NCBI RefSeq assembly: GCF_020526085.1
Contig: NZ_CP084874.1
Location: 1,984,001-2,048,000, forward strand
Direction of reading: 5' to 3'
DNA length: 64,000 bases
From: Klebsiella africana
Lineage (GTDB): Bacteria; Pseudomonadota; Gammaproteobacteria; Enterobacterales; Enterobacteriaceae
The position numbers and the translations under genes were made by a program. This document shows, in pieces, positions 1 through 8,948 of this stretch. Every line of letters begins with the position of its first letter. Within the stretch, counting starts at the first letter, position 1. The notes beneath the pieces were generated by a model. That model was not told where the DNA came from and did no database searches. It saw nothing but the letters and a program-made list of their open reading frames with translations.

Positions 1-126
1 GAGATATTTCCTTTCCCTGAAGCGGCAGGCAATAAATCCAGCCGAACACATGGCGGATGAGGGATATCCGTCCGGGCATTAGATCTTGTCTGCAGACCAA
101 TGAAAGTGAAAGGCACAGGAGGTGCA

Positions 127-1467
127 ATGAAGATTTTCCGCCCATTATGGCGCGACGGGGCTTTTCTGGTCCCGCAGCAGTTTCAGCAACAGGCCCGCTG
201 GGATGCGCACGTCGCGGATACGGTCTCCCGCATGGCGCTCGCCCACCCGTGGGGGGTATTGCGCGCGGAGTTTGACGCGAGCGCGCTCACCCTTTCCCGG
301 CTCAACGCCACCCGGCTGATCGTACGTTTCGCCGACGGAACGCTGATTGACACCGAGCTGGCGGATATTCTGCCACCGGTCCGCGATGTATCGGACGTGA
401 TGCAGGACAGCGTGGAGGTTCTGCTCGCTCTGCCGCTGCTCAGCGCCAGCGGCGGCAATCTTGATGACGGCCAGGAGAGCGCTCGCCCGCGCCGCTGGCG
501 CGCCGAGCAGGTGACCGTCCAGGAGCTGGCCGGCCATGAACGCAGCGAGCTGGCCGTTCTGCGTCACGCGCTGACGCTGCGTCTTTCCACCGAGGAAAAT
601 GCAGCCTTCCTTACCTGCCCGGTAGCGCGTCTGGTACGCGATGCCCAGGGGCAGTGGATCGTTGACCCGGGGTTTATTCCACCGCTGCTGTCGCTGGCGG
701 CAAGCCCGACGCTGGTTAGCGAGCTGGGTGAGCTGTTACATCGCCTGCAGGCCCGGCGCAGACGCCTGATGGCCATGCGCCGTGAAAGCAATGCGCGGAT
801 GGCTGATTTTGCCGTGGCGGATGTCTCCCTGTTCTGGCTGCTCAATGCGCTGAACAGCGCCGAGCCGGTTCTCAGCGAACTGCTTCAGGACCCTTCGCGC
901 CATCCGGAGCTGCTCTATCGCGAACTGGCCAGGCTGGCCGGCAGTTTGCTGACCTTCTCTCTTGAACATCATCTGGAAGCTATCCCCCGCTACCGGCATG
1001 CCTCGCCGGAGCAGGTATTCCCGCCGCTGTTTGCCCTGCTGGATACGCTGCTCGAAGTCAGCCTGCCCTCAAGGGTGATCGCCATCGCTCTGGAGCAGGG
1101 CGCCGACCGGGAGATCTGGCGGGGCAGGCTGCACGATGCGCGGTTGCGCGAGGGGGCGGATTTTTATCTGTCGGTACGCTCTTCACTCCCCCCTCACCAG
1201 CTACAGAGCCGCTTTCCGCAGCTCTGTAAGGCGGGGAGCCATGATGATGTCGCCGAGGTCGTCAACATTGCTCTGAGCGGTATCGTAATTAAACCGCTGA
1301 GCCACGTGCCGGCGGCCATTCCGCTACGTCTGGAAAACCAATATTTCACTCTGGATCTCTCCACCGATGCCGCCCGCGCGATGCTGGAGGCTGGCAACTG
1401 CACCTTCTATACCCCGGAATCGCTTGGCGACGTGAAACTTGAACTCTTTGCGGTACTGCGCTCATGA
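127..1467 (+). CDS. tssK: T6SS baseplate subunit TssK
   Basis: TssK trimers link the T6SS baseplate to the TssJLM membrane complex in the cytoplasm. The product is 446 residues, the usual family length, begins MKIFRPLWRDGAFLVPQQFQ and has the family N-terminal pattern (W-x-(D/E)-G-x-x-L-x-P-Q-H/Q-F-Q). I chose the ATG at 127 because AGGAGGT lies just upstream (117-123); an in-frame ATG at 100 would add nine residues. The stop overlaps the tssL start by 4 nt (ATGA), so the two are translationally coupled. The gene before it lies outside the window. The identification is by protein pattern and by the tssL and OmpA-domain genes that follow. Confidence 0.9.
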   Translation: MKIFRPLWRDGAFLVPQQFQQQARWDAHVADTVSRMALAHPWGVLRAEFDASALTLSRLNATRLIVRFADGTLIDTELADILPPVRDVSDVMQDSVEVLLALPLLSASGGNLDDGQESARPRRWRAEQVTVQELAGHERSELAVLRHALTLRLSTEENAAFLTCPVARLVRDAQGQWIVDPGFIPPLLSLAASPTLVSELGELLHRLQARRRRLMAMRRESNARMADFAVADVSLFWLLNALNSAEPVLSELLQDPSRHPELLYRELARLAGSLLTFSLEHHLEAIPRYRHASPEQVFPPLFALLDTLLEVSLPSRVIAIALEQGADREIWRGRLHDARLREGADFYLSVRSSLPPHQLQSRFPQLCKAGSHDDVAEVVNIALSGIVIKPLSHVPAAIPLRLENQYFTLDLSTDAARAMLEAGNCTFYTPESLGDVKLELFAVLRS

Positions 1468-2117
1468 ATACCTCTGAAAGCGATCTGATCAACAAAACTT
1501 TTTACCCGGGCTGGCTGATGGTCAGCCAGTTACGCTGCGGCCAACCGGTGACCGATGGCGAGGCGCTCTATCGCCAGGCCTGTCGATGGGTGACCGAGGC
1601 GCGCGAGGCGCTGGCGGCGGGGGGAGTCAGTGACGCCAGCGCTGAGCAGATGCTCTATGCCTACTGCGCGCTGATCGATGAGAGCGTCCTCAACCGCGCC
1701 AGTCAGGATGATGGCTACCGCAGGTGGCGCAAGGATCCGCTGCAGGCGCGCTTTTTCAGCACCCTCAACGCCGGGGAAGAGCTCTGGGAACGGATCCGCC
1801 AGCTGCTGCGAGAGCCCGCGGCGGATACAGCAGTGCTGACCTGCTTCTTTCGTACTTTACAGCTGGGATTTGTCGGACAGTACCGCGCCGAGGATGACGA
1901 ACGGCGGGAGGACGTGGCGCAAGCGCTTGGCGCGCGGGTCCCGCCGTTCAGCATGACCCAGGAGACGCCAGTGGTGGTTCGTGCCTCCCGGCTGCGCAGC
2001 GGACGGCGGAGGTACTGGTGCGGCTGGGCGGCGGGCATTGTGGCGCTGGCGGCGCTGTGGTTGACCTTCTCCGCCATGCTGTCACAGATGGTGGCGCAGA
2101 TAGCAGGGCAGGGATAA
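1464..2117 (+). CDS. tssL: T6SS inner-membrane protein TssL (DotU/IcmH family)
   Basis: TssL is the inner-membrane, tail-anchored component of the TssJLM trans-envelope complex. The 217-residue product has a cytoplasmic helical domain (about 1-180, including YAYCALIDESVLNRA, typical of DotU proteins) and one C-terminal membrane span (about 187-208, WAAGIVALAALWLTFSAML). It lacks a peptidoglycan-binding extension; that function is probably supplied by the OmpA-domain protein encoded 3 nt downstream. The start overlaps the tssK stop by 4 nt. Family assignment rests on length, the tail anchor and context. Confidence 0.88.
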   Translation: MNTSESDLINKTFYPGWLMVSQLRCGQPVTDGEALYRQACRWVTEAREALAAGGVSDASAEQMLYAYCALIDESVLNRASQDDGYRRWRKDPLQARFFSTLNAGEELWERIRQLLREPAADTAVLTCFFRTLQLGFVGQYRAEDDERREDVAQALGARVPPFSMTQETPVVVRASRLRSGRRRYWCGWAAGIVALAALWLTFSAMLSQMVAQIAGQG

Positions 2118-2120
2118 GAG

Positions 2121-3818
2121 ATGCGTGATAACGCCCGTCGTCTTCTTACGCTACTGACCGTCATCCTGGCCCTGTGGCTGGTGCTGGGCTTCTGGCCGCT
2201 GTCTATTGGCAGCCAGGTGATCTTCAGTTTGTGCATCCTGCTGGCGGCCGGCGCGGCGCTCTGGCGTCAGCGTCGCCGGGCAGTCAGCCGTCAGCGACCG
2301 GAAATCGTCCTGCCGCCCGAGGATTTTCAGGGGGCAGTGGTTCTGGTCTGCGGAGATACCGACGGTCTGTTTCCCGGGCGTTCGGCGCACGGCGAAACCC
2401 GTCACGGCTGGTATCTACGGGGAGACAGCGCGGAGCAATTGCCGCGGCTGGCGCAGTACCTGGCGGCGGCGCGTCCGGCGCTGGTATCGCAAGTTTCCGT
2501 GCTGCTGGCGGTGGTACCGGAGCACCACACCACCGGGGAGCATCTGGCGCAGTCGCTGCGCGACTGGCGGCGGAGTATCGTTCAGTGCCGAACCTGGCTA
2601 AACGGTCTGCCGCCGGTGTGGAGCGTGTTCTGGGTGACGCCGCCAGGCGGCCAGGTAGCGGAAAGCCGCTGGTTTACCATCACTCCGGAGAGAACTGGTG
2701 TCCAGGTGCAGCAGAAGGGACAAGCGCCCCAGTCGGTTGCCGGGTGGCAGCGGGAGGGCAGCTCTGCCTCACGCCTGCATCAGACGCTGTGGCTGGAGAG
2801 CATTCTGACCTTGGCCGAAAACGCTCTTTTCCGGCCATTCCGCGCCCAGCAGGCGGAACTTCCTCCGCTGAACCTGTGTGCTGCGGGCATCTGCCTGACA
2901 CCGGTGGCACCGGTGGCGAATAACCTCTGGCAACAGCAAATCGTCGGGATCACCACGCTCTCTCCTGGCAACGCCGCGGCGCCAGGTCCTCACCCGCTGC
3001 CGGATCTTCTTCTGTCGTCACTGCCGCACCGCCACGGGGTCAGCAGCCGGATGCGCGATGCCGGTCTTGCCGCTGGCGTGGGCTTCCTCTTTCTGGCGCT
3101 GGCGATGCTGGCTTCCTTTATCAACAATCAGCGCCTGGTGCGCAGCGTCGGCGATCATCTGGCGGTGTATCACCGCCTCAGCGGCACGCCGCCGACGCCG
3201 AAGCTGCAGGCGCAGCAGCGTCTGCGTGCCGACAGCCGCCTGCTGGATGACTGGTTGCGCCGGGGGGAGCCGCTGCGTTATCGGCTGGGGCTGTATCAGG
3301 GGGGGCGGCTGCTCCCCTTCGTGGAAGCCGCTATCAATGACTGGGCGCCGCCCCCGCCGGTGCGTCCGGTCATTAAGCAGGTTGTGCAGGGGCCGCAGAC
3401 GATCCGCCTCGATAGCATGGCGCTGTTCGATACCGGCAAATCGGCGCTGAAACCGGGTTCGACAAAGCTGCTGGTGAACTCGCTGCTGGGCATTAAGGCG
3501 AAACCCGGCTGGCTGATCGTGGTGGCAGGCCATACCGACAGCATCGGCAACGATAGATCCAATCAACAGCTCTCTCTGAAGCGTGCCGAGGCGGTCCGCG
3601 ACTGGATGCGCGATACCGGCGATGTGCCGGAGAGCTGTTTTGCGGTGCAGGGCTACGGCGCAAGTCGTCCTGTCGCCAGCAACGAGACGCCAGAGGGGCG
3701 GGCGAAAAATCGCCGGGTGGAGATCAGTCTGGTCCCGCAGAAGGACGCCTGTCTGACGCCGGGCACGGCTAATACGTCAGGAGCCGGGGCTGACGCCTTA
3801 AAAAACGAAACCGAGTAA
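2121..3818 (+). CDS. T6SS-associated OmpA-domain membrane protein
   Basis: This 565-residue protein probably anchors the T6SS membrane complex to peptidoglycan. It has two N-terminal hydrophobic segments (about 8-25 and 29-47), a large middle region of no recognised fold, a third hydrophobic segment (about 315-335) and a C-terminal OmpA-like domain (about 435-545). That domain shows GHTDSIGND, the LSLKRAEAVRDWM helix and GRAKNRRVEISL, the usual diaminopimelate-contact motifs. It is separated from tssL by 3 nt. It behaves as a split version of the extended TssL found in other systems; that comparison is inference. The tail after residue 548 (Ala/Gly/Thr rich) looks disordered. Confidence 0.82.
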   Translation: MRDNARRLLTLLTVILALWLVLGFWPLSIGSQVIFSLCILLAAGAALWRQRRRAVSRQRPEIVLPPEDFQGAVVLVCGDTDGLFPGRSAHGETRHGWYLRGDSAEQLPRLAQYLAAARPALVSQVSVLLAVVPEHHTTGEHLAQSLRDWRRSIVQCRTWLNGLPPVWSVFWVTPPGGQVAESRWFTITPERTGVQVQQKGQAPQSVAGWQREGSSASRLHQTLWLESILTLAENALFRPFRAQQAELPPLNLCAAGICLTPVAPVANNLWQQQIVGITTLSPGNAAAPGPHPLPDLLLSSLPHRHGVSSRMRDAGLAAGVGFLFLALAMLASFINNQRLVRSVGDHLAVYHRLSGTPPTPKLQAQQRLRADSRLLDDWLRRGEPLRYRLGLYQGGRLLPFVEAAINDWAPPPPVRPVIKQVVQGPQTIRLDSMALFDTGKSALKPGSTKLLVNSLLGIKAKPGWLIVVAGHTDSIGNDRSNQQLSLKRAEAVRDWMRDTGDVPESCFAVQGYGASRPVASNETPEGRAKNRRVEISLVPQKDACLTPGTANTSGAGADALKNETE

Positions 3819-4001
3819 TCCGCGACCCCGATCGCGGAGGTTGAACAACAATCTGCCTGCCTGACCTTGTGCGCTACGGGTCCCTGATAAACAGGAAACA
3901 GCGATGGGCGGTAGCGTGCCTGCAGCCAGTCAAACTTGTCGGCAAAGCGAGGCCTCTGCGGGGATGAAGCGCAGGAAAGGGGATGGATAAAGGAGATCAT
4001 T

Positions 4002-4097
4002 ATGGATAGCGCTAAGGACAGTGGCAGAGAAATGCTGGCGGCGATAAACGTTGAAGGCTCCGGTTTCTGGCTGCTTTTTTTATTTCTCAGTCAGTGA
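4002..4097 (+). CDS. Possible 31-residue small protein or gene remnant
   Basis: An ATG at 4002 has a near-ideal Shine-Dalgarno sequence (AGGAG at 3991-3995, 6-nt spacing) and opens a 31-codon frame ending in TGA. The product is charged at its N terminus and hydrophobic at the end (GFWLLFLFLSQ). The frame ends at the transition into the AT-rich promoter region of vgrG. It may be a real leader-type small protein or the 5' stump of a gene lost during recombination. I do not recognise it, and the ribosome-binding site is the only positive evidence. Confidence 0.3.
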   Translation: MDSAKDSGREMLAAINVEGSGFWLLFLFLSQ

Positions 4098-4192
4098 ATA
4101 TAAATATCCCTGGGGTTACCTTTTAGTTACGAAACTCCTGGTGGGGTATCTGATATATCGATATGCACATAAATATATTTATGATGAATGAG

Positions 4193-4204
4193 ATGATTAT
4201 CATT
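4193..4204 (+). promoter_or_regulatory. Fur-like palindrome upstream of vgrG
   Basis: ATGATTATCATT is a 12-nt run identical to the core of the classical Fur box; extended to the 19-nt consensus the match is about 13 of 19. It lies about 73 nt upstream of the vgrG start, in AT-rich DNA. Fur control of T6SS genes is known in enteroaggregative E. coli; here it is only a sequence match, and AT-rich DNA gives such matches by chance. Confidence 0.3.
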
Positions 4205-4276
4205 AAACAAAATTAAACAGGGCGTCCTGTGAATTGATTTTTGATAGTCATTACAGCGGAGTAAAACAGGAATATA

Positions 4277-6904
4277 ATGGATACCTCTTCAATAATTACC
4301 GGCACCACCCTTAACCGTTACCAGCTGGATATTCCTTCATGTACCGCATCGCTGGATGTGGAAGAATTCAGTGGGGCAGAAAAACTGAGTGAACTTTATT
4401 ATTACACTATTACGTTTACCAGCGCAGAGAAAAATATTGATGCCTCACAGCTCCTGAGCAAACCCGCCATGCTGACGATGGGCGGCGGCGCACTGCAGCA
4501 GCTGGCGGACTGCAAACGCGTCCATGGCGTGGTGACTGCCTTCCGGCGTATCAATCGTTCTGAAGATCAGTCGACCTATCAGATAACCCTCCAGCCGTTT
4601 CTCTCCCTGCTGGATAAACAGTTTCGCAGCCATCGTTTTTTCGTCAACAAATCGGTACCGGAGGTGGTAGAGCAGGTATTGCAGGAACATCACCTGCATG
4701 ACTGGGAGTATGAGTTTAATCTCAAGCAACACTATCCACGGCGCGAGCAAATTAATCAGTATCAGGAGAGCGACCTGGCGTTTATCCAGCGCCTGCTGGC
4801 AGAGGTGGGGATATTTTATTTCTTCACCCTGCAGGAAGAGGCCCAGAGCGAAGTGGTCCACTTCGCCGACGCGCAGCGGGCGCTGATGTTCGATAAGACA
4901 CTTCCTGTAAACAGCCCGTCCGGGATGAGCGACAGCGGTGCGGAATCGATATGGGGTCTGAGCATCACCCACAATGTCGTAGAGGCGAACGTCACTACCC
5001 GGGATTATAACCCCCGCGATGCGCAGAGCGTTCTCCAGTCGGCAACAGCGGATATGACCCGGGGAAATGGTGAAGGCATCACTTACGGTGAGGTATACCA
5101 CTATAAGCTTCGCCACCGGGAGCGTGGCGATAAAATCGACCCGCAGACGGAGACCGCCAACTTCTATGCCCGCCTCGACCATGAGCGTTTTCTGGCTCAC
5201 CAGACGCTTATTACCGCGAGCAGTACTGCAGCCTGGCTGGCGCCGGCCCAGGTGCTGACCGTTACCGACAGCCTGCCGTCGACCCTGCCTGCGCCCATAC
5301 AGGATCCGCTGTTAATCACCGGCACCGGTTTTACCGCCAGCCGCCGGGAGGCGCTGCGGGTGTCCCTGCTGGCGGTGCCCTACAGCGAAACATTGTGCTG
5401 GCGTCCGCCGCTGCCGCCGCGCCCGAAGGTGACTGGCACCATGACGGCGCGGGTGACCAGCGCGAAGGCGAATGATATCTATGCCTGGCAAGATGCGTCC
5501 GGCCTGTACCGGGTGAAATTTGACGCTGACAGAGAGGAGAAAGGGCAGGGTCAGGAAAGCATGCCGGTGCGTCTCGCCAAACCCTACGGCGGCGACGTGT
5601 ACGGCTTTCACTTCCCGCTGATCCAGGGCACGGAGGTGGCGATTGCTTTCCACGAAGGCGATCCCGACCGGCCGTATATTGCGCATGCGCTGCATGACTC
5701 GCGGCATGTCGATCCTGTGACGGAGAAAAACAGCACCCGCAATGTGATTCGTACTCCGGCCAATAATAAGCTGCGAATGGAGGATAAGCGCGGCGAGGAG
5801 CATATCAAGCTCAGCACCGAGTACGGCGGCAAGACGCAGCTGAATTTAGGACATAACGTTGATGCCAGCCGCAAGCTTAGGGGGGAAGGGTTTGAACTGC
5901 GTACCGATTCGTGGGGAGGGATCCGGGCGGGGAAAGGGATATTCATTACTGCGGACAGCCAGCCTGAGGCACAAGGGAAAGTGCTGGATATGGCTGCAGT
6001 ACATTCCTTGTTGACGCAAGCCGTTAGTCAAATGGAGTCTCTTTCACAGGCAGCATCAGCAGCAAAAGCACAGCTCTTGCAATATGAGCAACAACAGGCA
6101 CTGATGGAAGAGAAGTTACTTGCGCTAAAGCAGGCTGTATTACTGATGAGTGCACCAGAAGGTATTGCTTTAGCCAGTGGAAGTCATCTTCAGGCAGTTG
6201 CAAGCGAAAATATTTATATGACTGCAGGGCAAAATGTTGAACTGGGAGCAAAGAAAAATATTACTCTTGCCGCTTCTGAAAAAATATCAATCTTTACCGA
6301 AACTGAGGGCATAGAAGCTATTGTGGCCAAAGGCGATCTAATATCACAGGCTCAGTCAGGAAATATTGAAGTAATAGCTAAGCAAAATATTTCGCTGACC
6401 AGTACAACAGAGGGTATGACTTTTACAGCGGCAAAAACTTTAACGTTTACCTGTGCTGGCGGGGCATACATTCGCCTGTCCGGAGGAAACATCGAGTTAG
6501 GCTGCCCTGGTGATATTATGATGAAGCAAAGTAAGCTTCTCTACAGTGGCCCAGCTTCTATGCAGTCAAATATTCCAGAACTTCCTGATAGTGGTCCACA
6601 GTCAATGAGTTTTATGCTCTTAGATGCTCTTGGTAATGCTGCGCCATCTACTATGAAAGTGAGTCTTTTTGATAGTAAATCAAAAGAACAAATATGGAGT
6701 TCTGCTTTTAATGATGGAGAGTCAGGTTGTTTTGAACCGCCTGAAAGTGAAAATTTTCATGCAATAATTGGCGATGATAAATGGACGAGCCTCTTTTCTT
6801 ATAACGATGAGCATGATATTGAGGATGAGACTGATGATGACCTGGATTTCGATGAACATGGTCCGCAATATGATGGTGAATTAAACGAACAAGATAAGGA
6901 ATAG
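4277..6904 (+). CDS. vgrG: T6SS spike protein VgrG (TssI) with acidic C-terminal extension
   Basis: VgrG trimers form the puncturing spike on the Hcp tube and carry effectors. The 875-residue product has gp27-like and gp5 OB-fold regions (about 1-470, with YRVKFDADREEKGQ and PYGGDVYGFHFPL), a typical trimer-needle segment and a DUF2345-like repeat region (about 570-730). A C-terminal extension from about 760 ends in a strongly acidic tail (DETDDDLDFDEH). Codon use and GC content change sharply at about nucleotide 5,990 (residue about 570): the front is GC-rich like the T6SS core, the back AT-rich like the downstream cargo genes. The next gene starts 2 nt after the stop, which suggests that the variable C-terminus and the LysM-SLT-M23 protein travel as a pair. 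Confidence 0.95.
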   Translation: MDTSSIITGTTLNRYQLDIPSCTASLDVEEFSGAEKLSELYYYTITFTSAEKNIDASQLLSKPAMLTMGGGALQQLADCKRVHGVVTAFRRINRSEDQSTYQITLQPFLSLLDKQFRSHRFFVNKSVPEVVEQVLQEHHLHDWEYEFNLKQHYPRREQINQYQESDLAFIQRLLAEVGIFYFFTLQEEAQSEVVHFADAQRALMFDKTLPVNSPSGMSDSGAESIWGLSITHNVVEANVTTRDYNPRDAQSVLQSATADMTRGNGEGITYGEVYHYKLRHRERGDKIDPQTETANFYARLDHERFLAHQTLITASSTAAWLAPAQVLTVTDSLPSTLPAPIQDPLLITGTGFTASRREALRVSLLAVPYSETLCWRPPLPPRPKVTGTMTARVTSAKANDIYAWQDASGLYRVKFDADREEKGQGQESMPVRLAKPYGGDVYGFHFPLIQGTEVAIAFHEGDPDRPYIAHALHDSRHVDPVTEKNSTRNVIRTPANNKLRMEDKRGEEHIKLSTEYGGKTQLNLGHNVDASRKLRGEGFELRTDSWGGIRAGKGIFITADSQPEAQGKVLDMAAVHSLLTQAVSQMESLSQAASAAKAQLLQYEQQQALMEEKLLALKQAVLLMSAPEGIALASGSHLQAVASENIYMTAGQNVELGAKKNITLAASEKISIFTETEGIEAIVAKGDLISQAQSGNIEVIAKQNISLTSTTEGMTFTAAKTLTFTCAGGAYIRLSGGNIELGCPGDIMMKQSKLLYSGPASMQSNIPELPDSGPQSMSFMLLDALGNAAPSTMKVSLFDSKSKEQIWSSAFNDGESGCFEPPESENFHAIIGDDKWTSLFSYNDEHDIEDETDDDLDFDEHGPQYDGELNEQDKE

Positions 6905-6906
6905 CC

Positions 6907-8934
6907 ATGGAACAGTATACAGTTCAGAAGGGTGACAGCCTGTGGAAAATCAGTCGTAAATTCGGAATTGATGTTAATGAACTGGCCAATATTAACGGTC
7001 TTCTCACTAAAGCAGAGCAGCATATTATCCAGCCCGGTCAGGTATTGAGTTTACCATCAAAAGACAAAGTTTATGATACTCAATTGACTTTGAGGATTTG
7101 CGATCTCGTCTGGCGCCCGCTTGGCAATGCAAAACTCAGACTCACTTTTGATGGTAAGACGTATGATTATGTAACAGACAGCACTGGTGTTGTCGCTGGT
7201 CTGCTTATTGAAGACAGTACCAAAGGTATAAAGGTTGAACTGCAACATTTAAATAAAAAAGAATACATTCTGATTGCCGACCATAAAAAATTGCCTTTGG
7301 GGACGTTAAGCCTGCGGATCTCGTCCAGGGAAATGATAATCAAAGGGAGTACCAGTGTTAAAAAGGGCACCCAACAATCGAGTAAGCAACAGGAAAAAGA
7401 AAAAGCGAAACAGAAAGGTGGCTCATCTGCTTCCAGTCCATCAGAAAACAAAACCAAAGAAAGACAGACTCCTTCTGTAAACCAGACCACCAGGACTGAA
7501 GGCGGCGCACCCACCAGTGTGAGTAATATCGGTAATGTCAGTGAAGGGTTACGCCTTCCTCCAGAGGCAGAACAATATCGAGATTATATCATTGAAACAG
7601 CTAAAAAATATGAATTCCAGCCAGAGGGACTTGCTGCATTAATTTATGCAGAGTCAAGATGGAAAGCAAATGCGACCAATCCTACTGGTTCTGGAGCGGT
7701 AGGGTTAGGACAGTTTAAACCTGATACATGGTTATCTTACTGCACTAAACCTGAATCCAAGGTTTATCAGTTTATAACAGAAAAATACTCATACCAAAAA
7801 TTAATATATAGAGATAATAAACTTTTTGGCGAGTCAGTTGACGGAACTATAACGGAAATCGATACAGATACTGTTTTATCTTTACGGGTTAATGCAGAAT
7901 ACAATATTGATATGATTGGATTGTATGATCGAAAAGGGATTGACTCACTTAGTTTAAAGTTATCAGCAGTTAGTGCTCTTGAATCAGATGAATTAGTTAA
8001 AATAGCTTACCTTGTTCATATGAATGGGGCATTTGGCGCATATGACATTATTATGAATGGGAAAGAAACTCCTGGAAAAGGCGAAAAAATCCCGACTAAT
8101 ATTGCTTTCTATAACCGACTAATTGGTAATTTAAAAGATAATGAGATGATAATTAGGTATTATTCTATTGATAGTACATGGAGGACCGCTTTTGTTGCAT
8201 GGATGGTCAATTATTTCGATTCAATTATCGTACCTGATCATTACCGAATTGAACCGAAGATGAAAAATTACTCCACCAAAGATATTATTCAGAAACTTAA
8301 TTCTACGTACATTCTAAATACGGATTTACCTCCAGTAACTATTATGAATTCGCAGCCAAGAAATACCCCATCTCCTTCTGTAAACGTTGAGGGGAATACA
8401 TGGAGTAATCCACTTTCTGTTTGCCGGATTCGTACTCATGCTCTTCCTCGAGTCCGTAGTGCTACTTTTAAGGGATGGAGAACTCGCTCTAATGGACGTC
8501 GTTATCAACACCAGGGCTTGGATATAGAAGCTGCGCCAAATACACCAATATTTTCAGTAGCAGATGGTCGCATCGCTTTTATAATTGATCCTCCTCGTAG
8601 TGATTATGGCAGACAGTTATGTATTATTGTTCAGGTTGACGATCTTCCACTAGAGAAGGCGTTGCTTTGTAGATGTAATGATAGTGAAATTAGTGAGGTT
8701 TATTTTTTCTACGCCCATCTGTCTGCAATTCATTCTGGTTTAGAGAGGGGAGACCATGTACGTTGTGGTGAATTATTGGGAGAAACTGGTTGCACAGGTA
8801 ATGCCAATGGAATGACCAGTATAGCTTTAGGTGCTCATCTCCATTTTGAAGTTAGAGTAAAAGAGAGACCTGGTCCTGGTATAGCAAACAGGCTTGATCC
8901 TGCTCCTTTCATCGATGGGTTTAATTATCCTTAA
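6907..8934 (+). CDS. Candidate T6SS effector: LysM, lytic transglycosylase-like and M23 peptidase domains
   Basis: The 675-residue protein has three peptidoglycan-directed modules. An N-terminal LysM motif (1-50, YTVQKGDSLWKISRKFGI) is followed by a charged low-complexity linker (about 150-205). A lytic-transglycosylase-like segment (about 218-300) has putative catalytic E249 in YAESRWKA followed by GAVGLGQFKPDTW. A C-terminal M23 (LytM) metallopeptidase (about 500-670) has H535/D539 in HQGLD, H604 in YAHLS and H644/H646 in HLHFEV. It would cut both glycan strands and peptide stems. There is no signal peptide, consistent with delivery by VgrG 2 nt upstream; two exported proteins and a PAAR protein follow. 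The sequence is AT-rich compared with the T6SS core. The domain calls are firm for LysM and M23; the effector role is inferred from context. Confidence 0.85.
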   Translation: MEQYTVQKGDSLWKISRKFGIDVNELANINGLLTKAEQHIIQPGQVLSLPSKDKVYDTQLTLRICDLVWRPLGNAKLRLTFDGKTYDYVTDSTGVVAGLLIEDSTKGIKVELQHLNKKEYILIADHKKLPLGTLSLRISSREMIIKGSTSVKKGTQQSSKQQEKEKAKQKGGSSASSPSENKTKERQTPSVNQTTRTEGGAPTSVSNIGNVSEGLRLPPEAEQYRDYIIETAKKYEFQPEGLAALIYAESRWKANATNPTGSGAVGLGQFKPDTWLSYCTKPESKVYQFITEKYSYQKLIYRDNKLFGESVDGTITEIDTDTVLSLRVNAEYNIDMIGLYDRKGIDSLSLKLSAVSALESDELVKIAYLVHMNGAFGAYDIIMNGKETPGKGEKIPTNIAFYNRLIGNLKDNEMIIRYYSIDSTWRTAFVAWMVNYFDSIIVPDHYRIEPKMKNYSTKDIIQKLNSTYILNTDLPPVTIMNSQPRNTPSPSVNVEGNTWSNPLSVCRIRTHALPRVRSATFKGWRTRSNGRRYQHQGLDIEAAPNTPIFSVADGRIAFIIDPPRSDYGRQLCIIVQVDDLPLEKALLCRCNDSEISEVYFFYAHLSAIHSGLERGDHVRCGELLGETGCTGNANGMTSIALGAHLHFEVRVKERPGPGIANRLDPAPFIDGFNYP

Positions 8935-8948
8935 CAAGAAAATGAGAA

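Larger units (their letters stand above)
3819..4276 (+). other. Intergenic region between the OmpA-domain gene and vgrG
   Basis: This stretch of 458 nt contains a 6-bp GC hairpin right after the stop (3820-3837) with no T-run, one very small ORF with a good ribosome-binding site (4002-4097, listed separately) and an AT-rich segment from about 4,090 to the vgrG start. The AT-rich part has a Fur-like palindrome around 4193-4204. No Hcp gene is present, although hcp often precedes vgrG. The vgrG start at 4277 is preceded by ACAGG at a 6-nt spacing. Confidence 0.6.

Noticed and set aside
2174-2923. 249-codon plus-strand frame inside the OmpA-domain gene
   Set aside because: Low-complexity Gly/Ala/Arg translation in the wrong frame of a gene with clear OmpA motifs.
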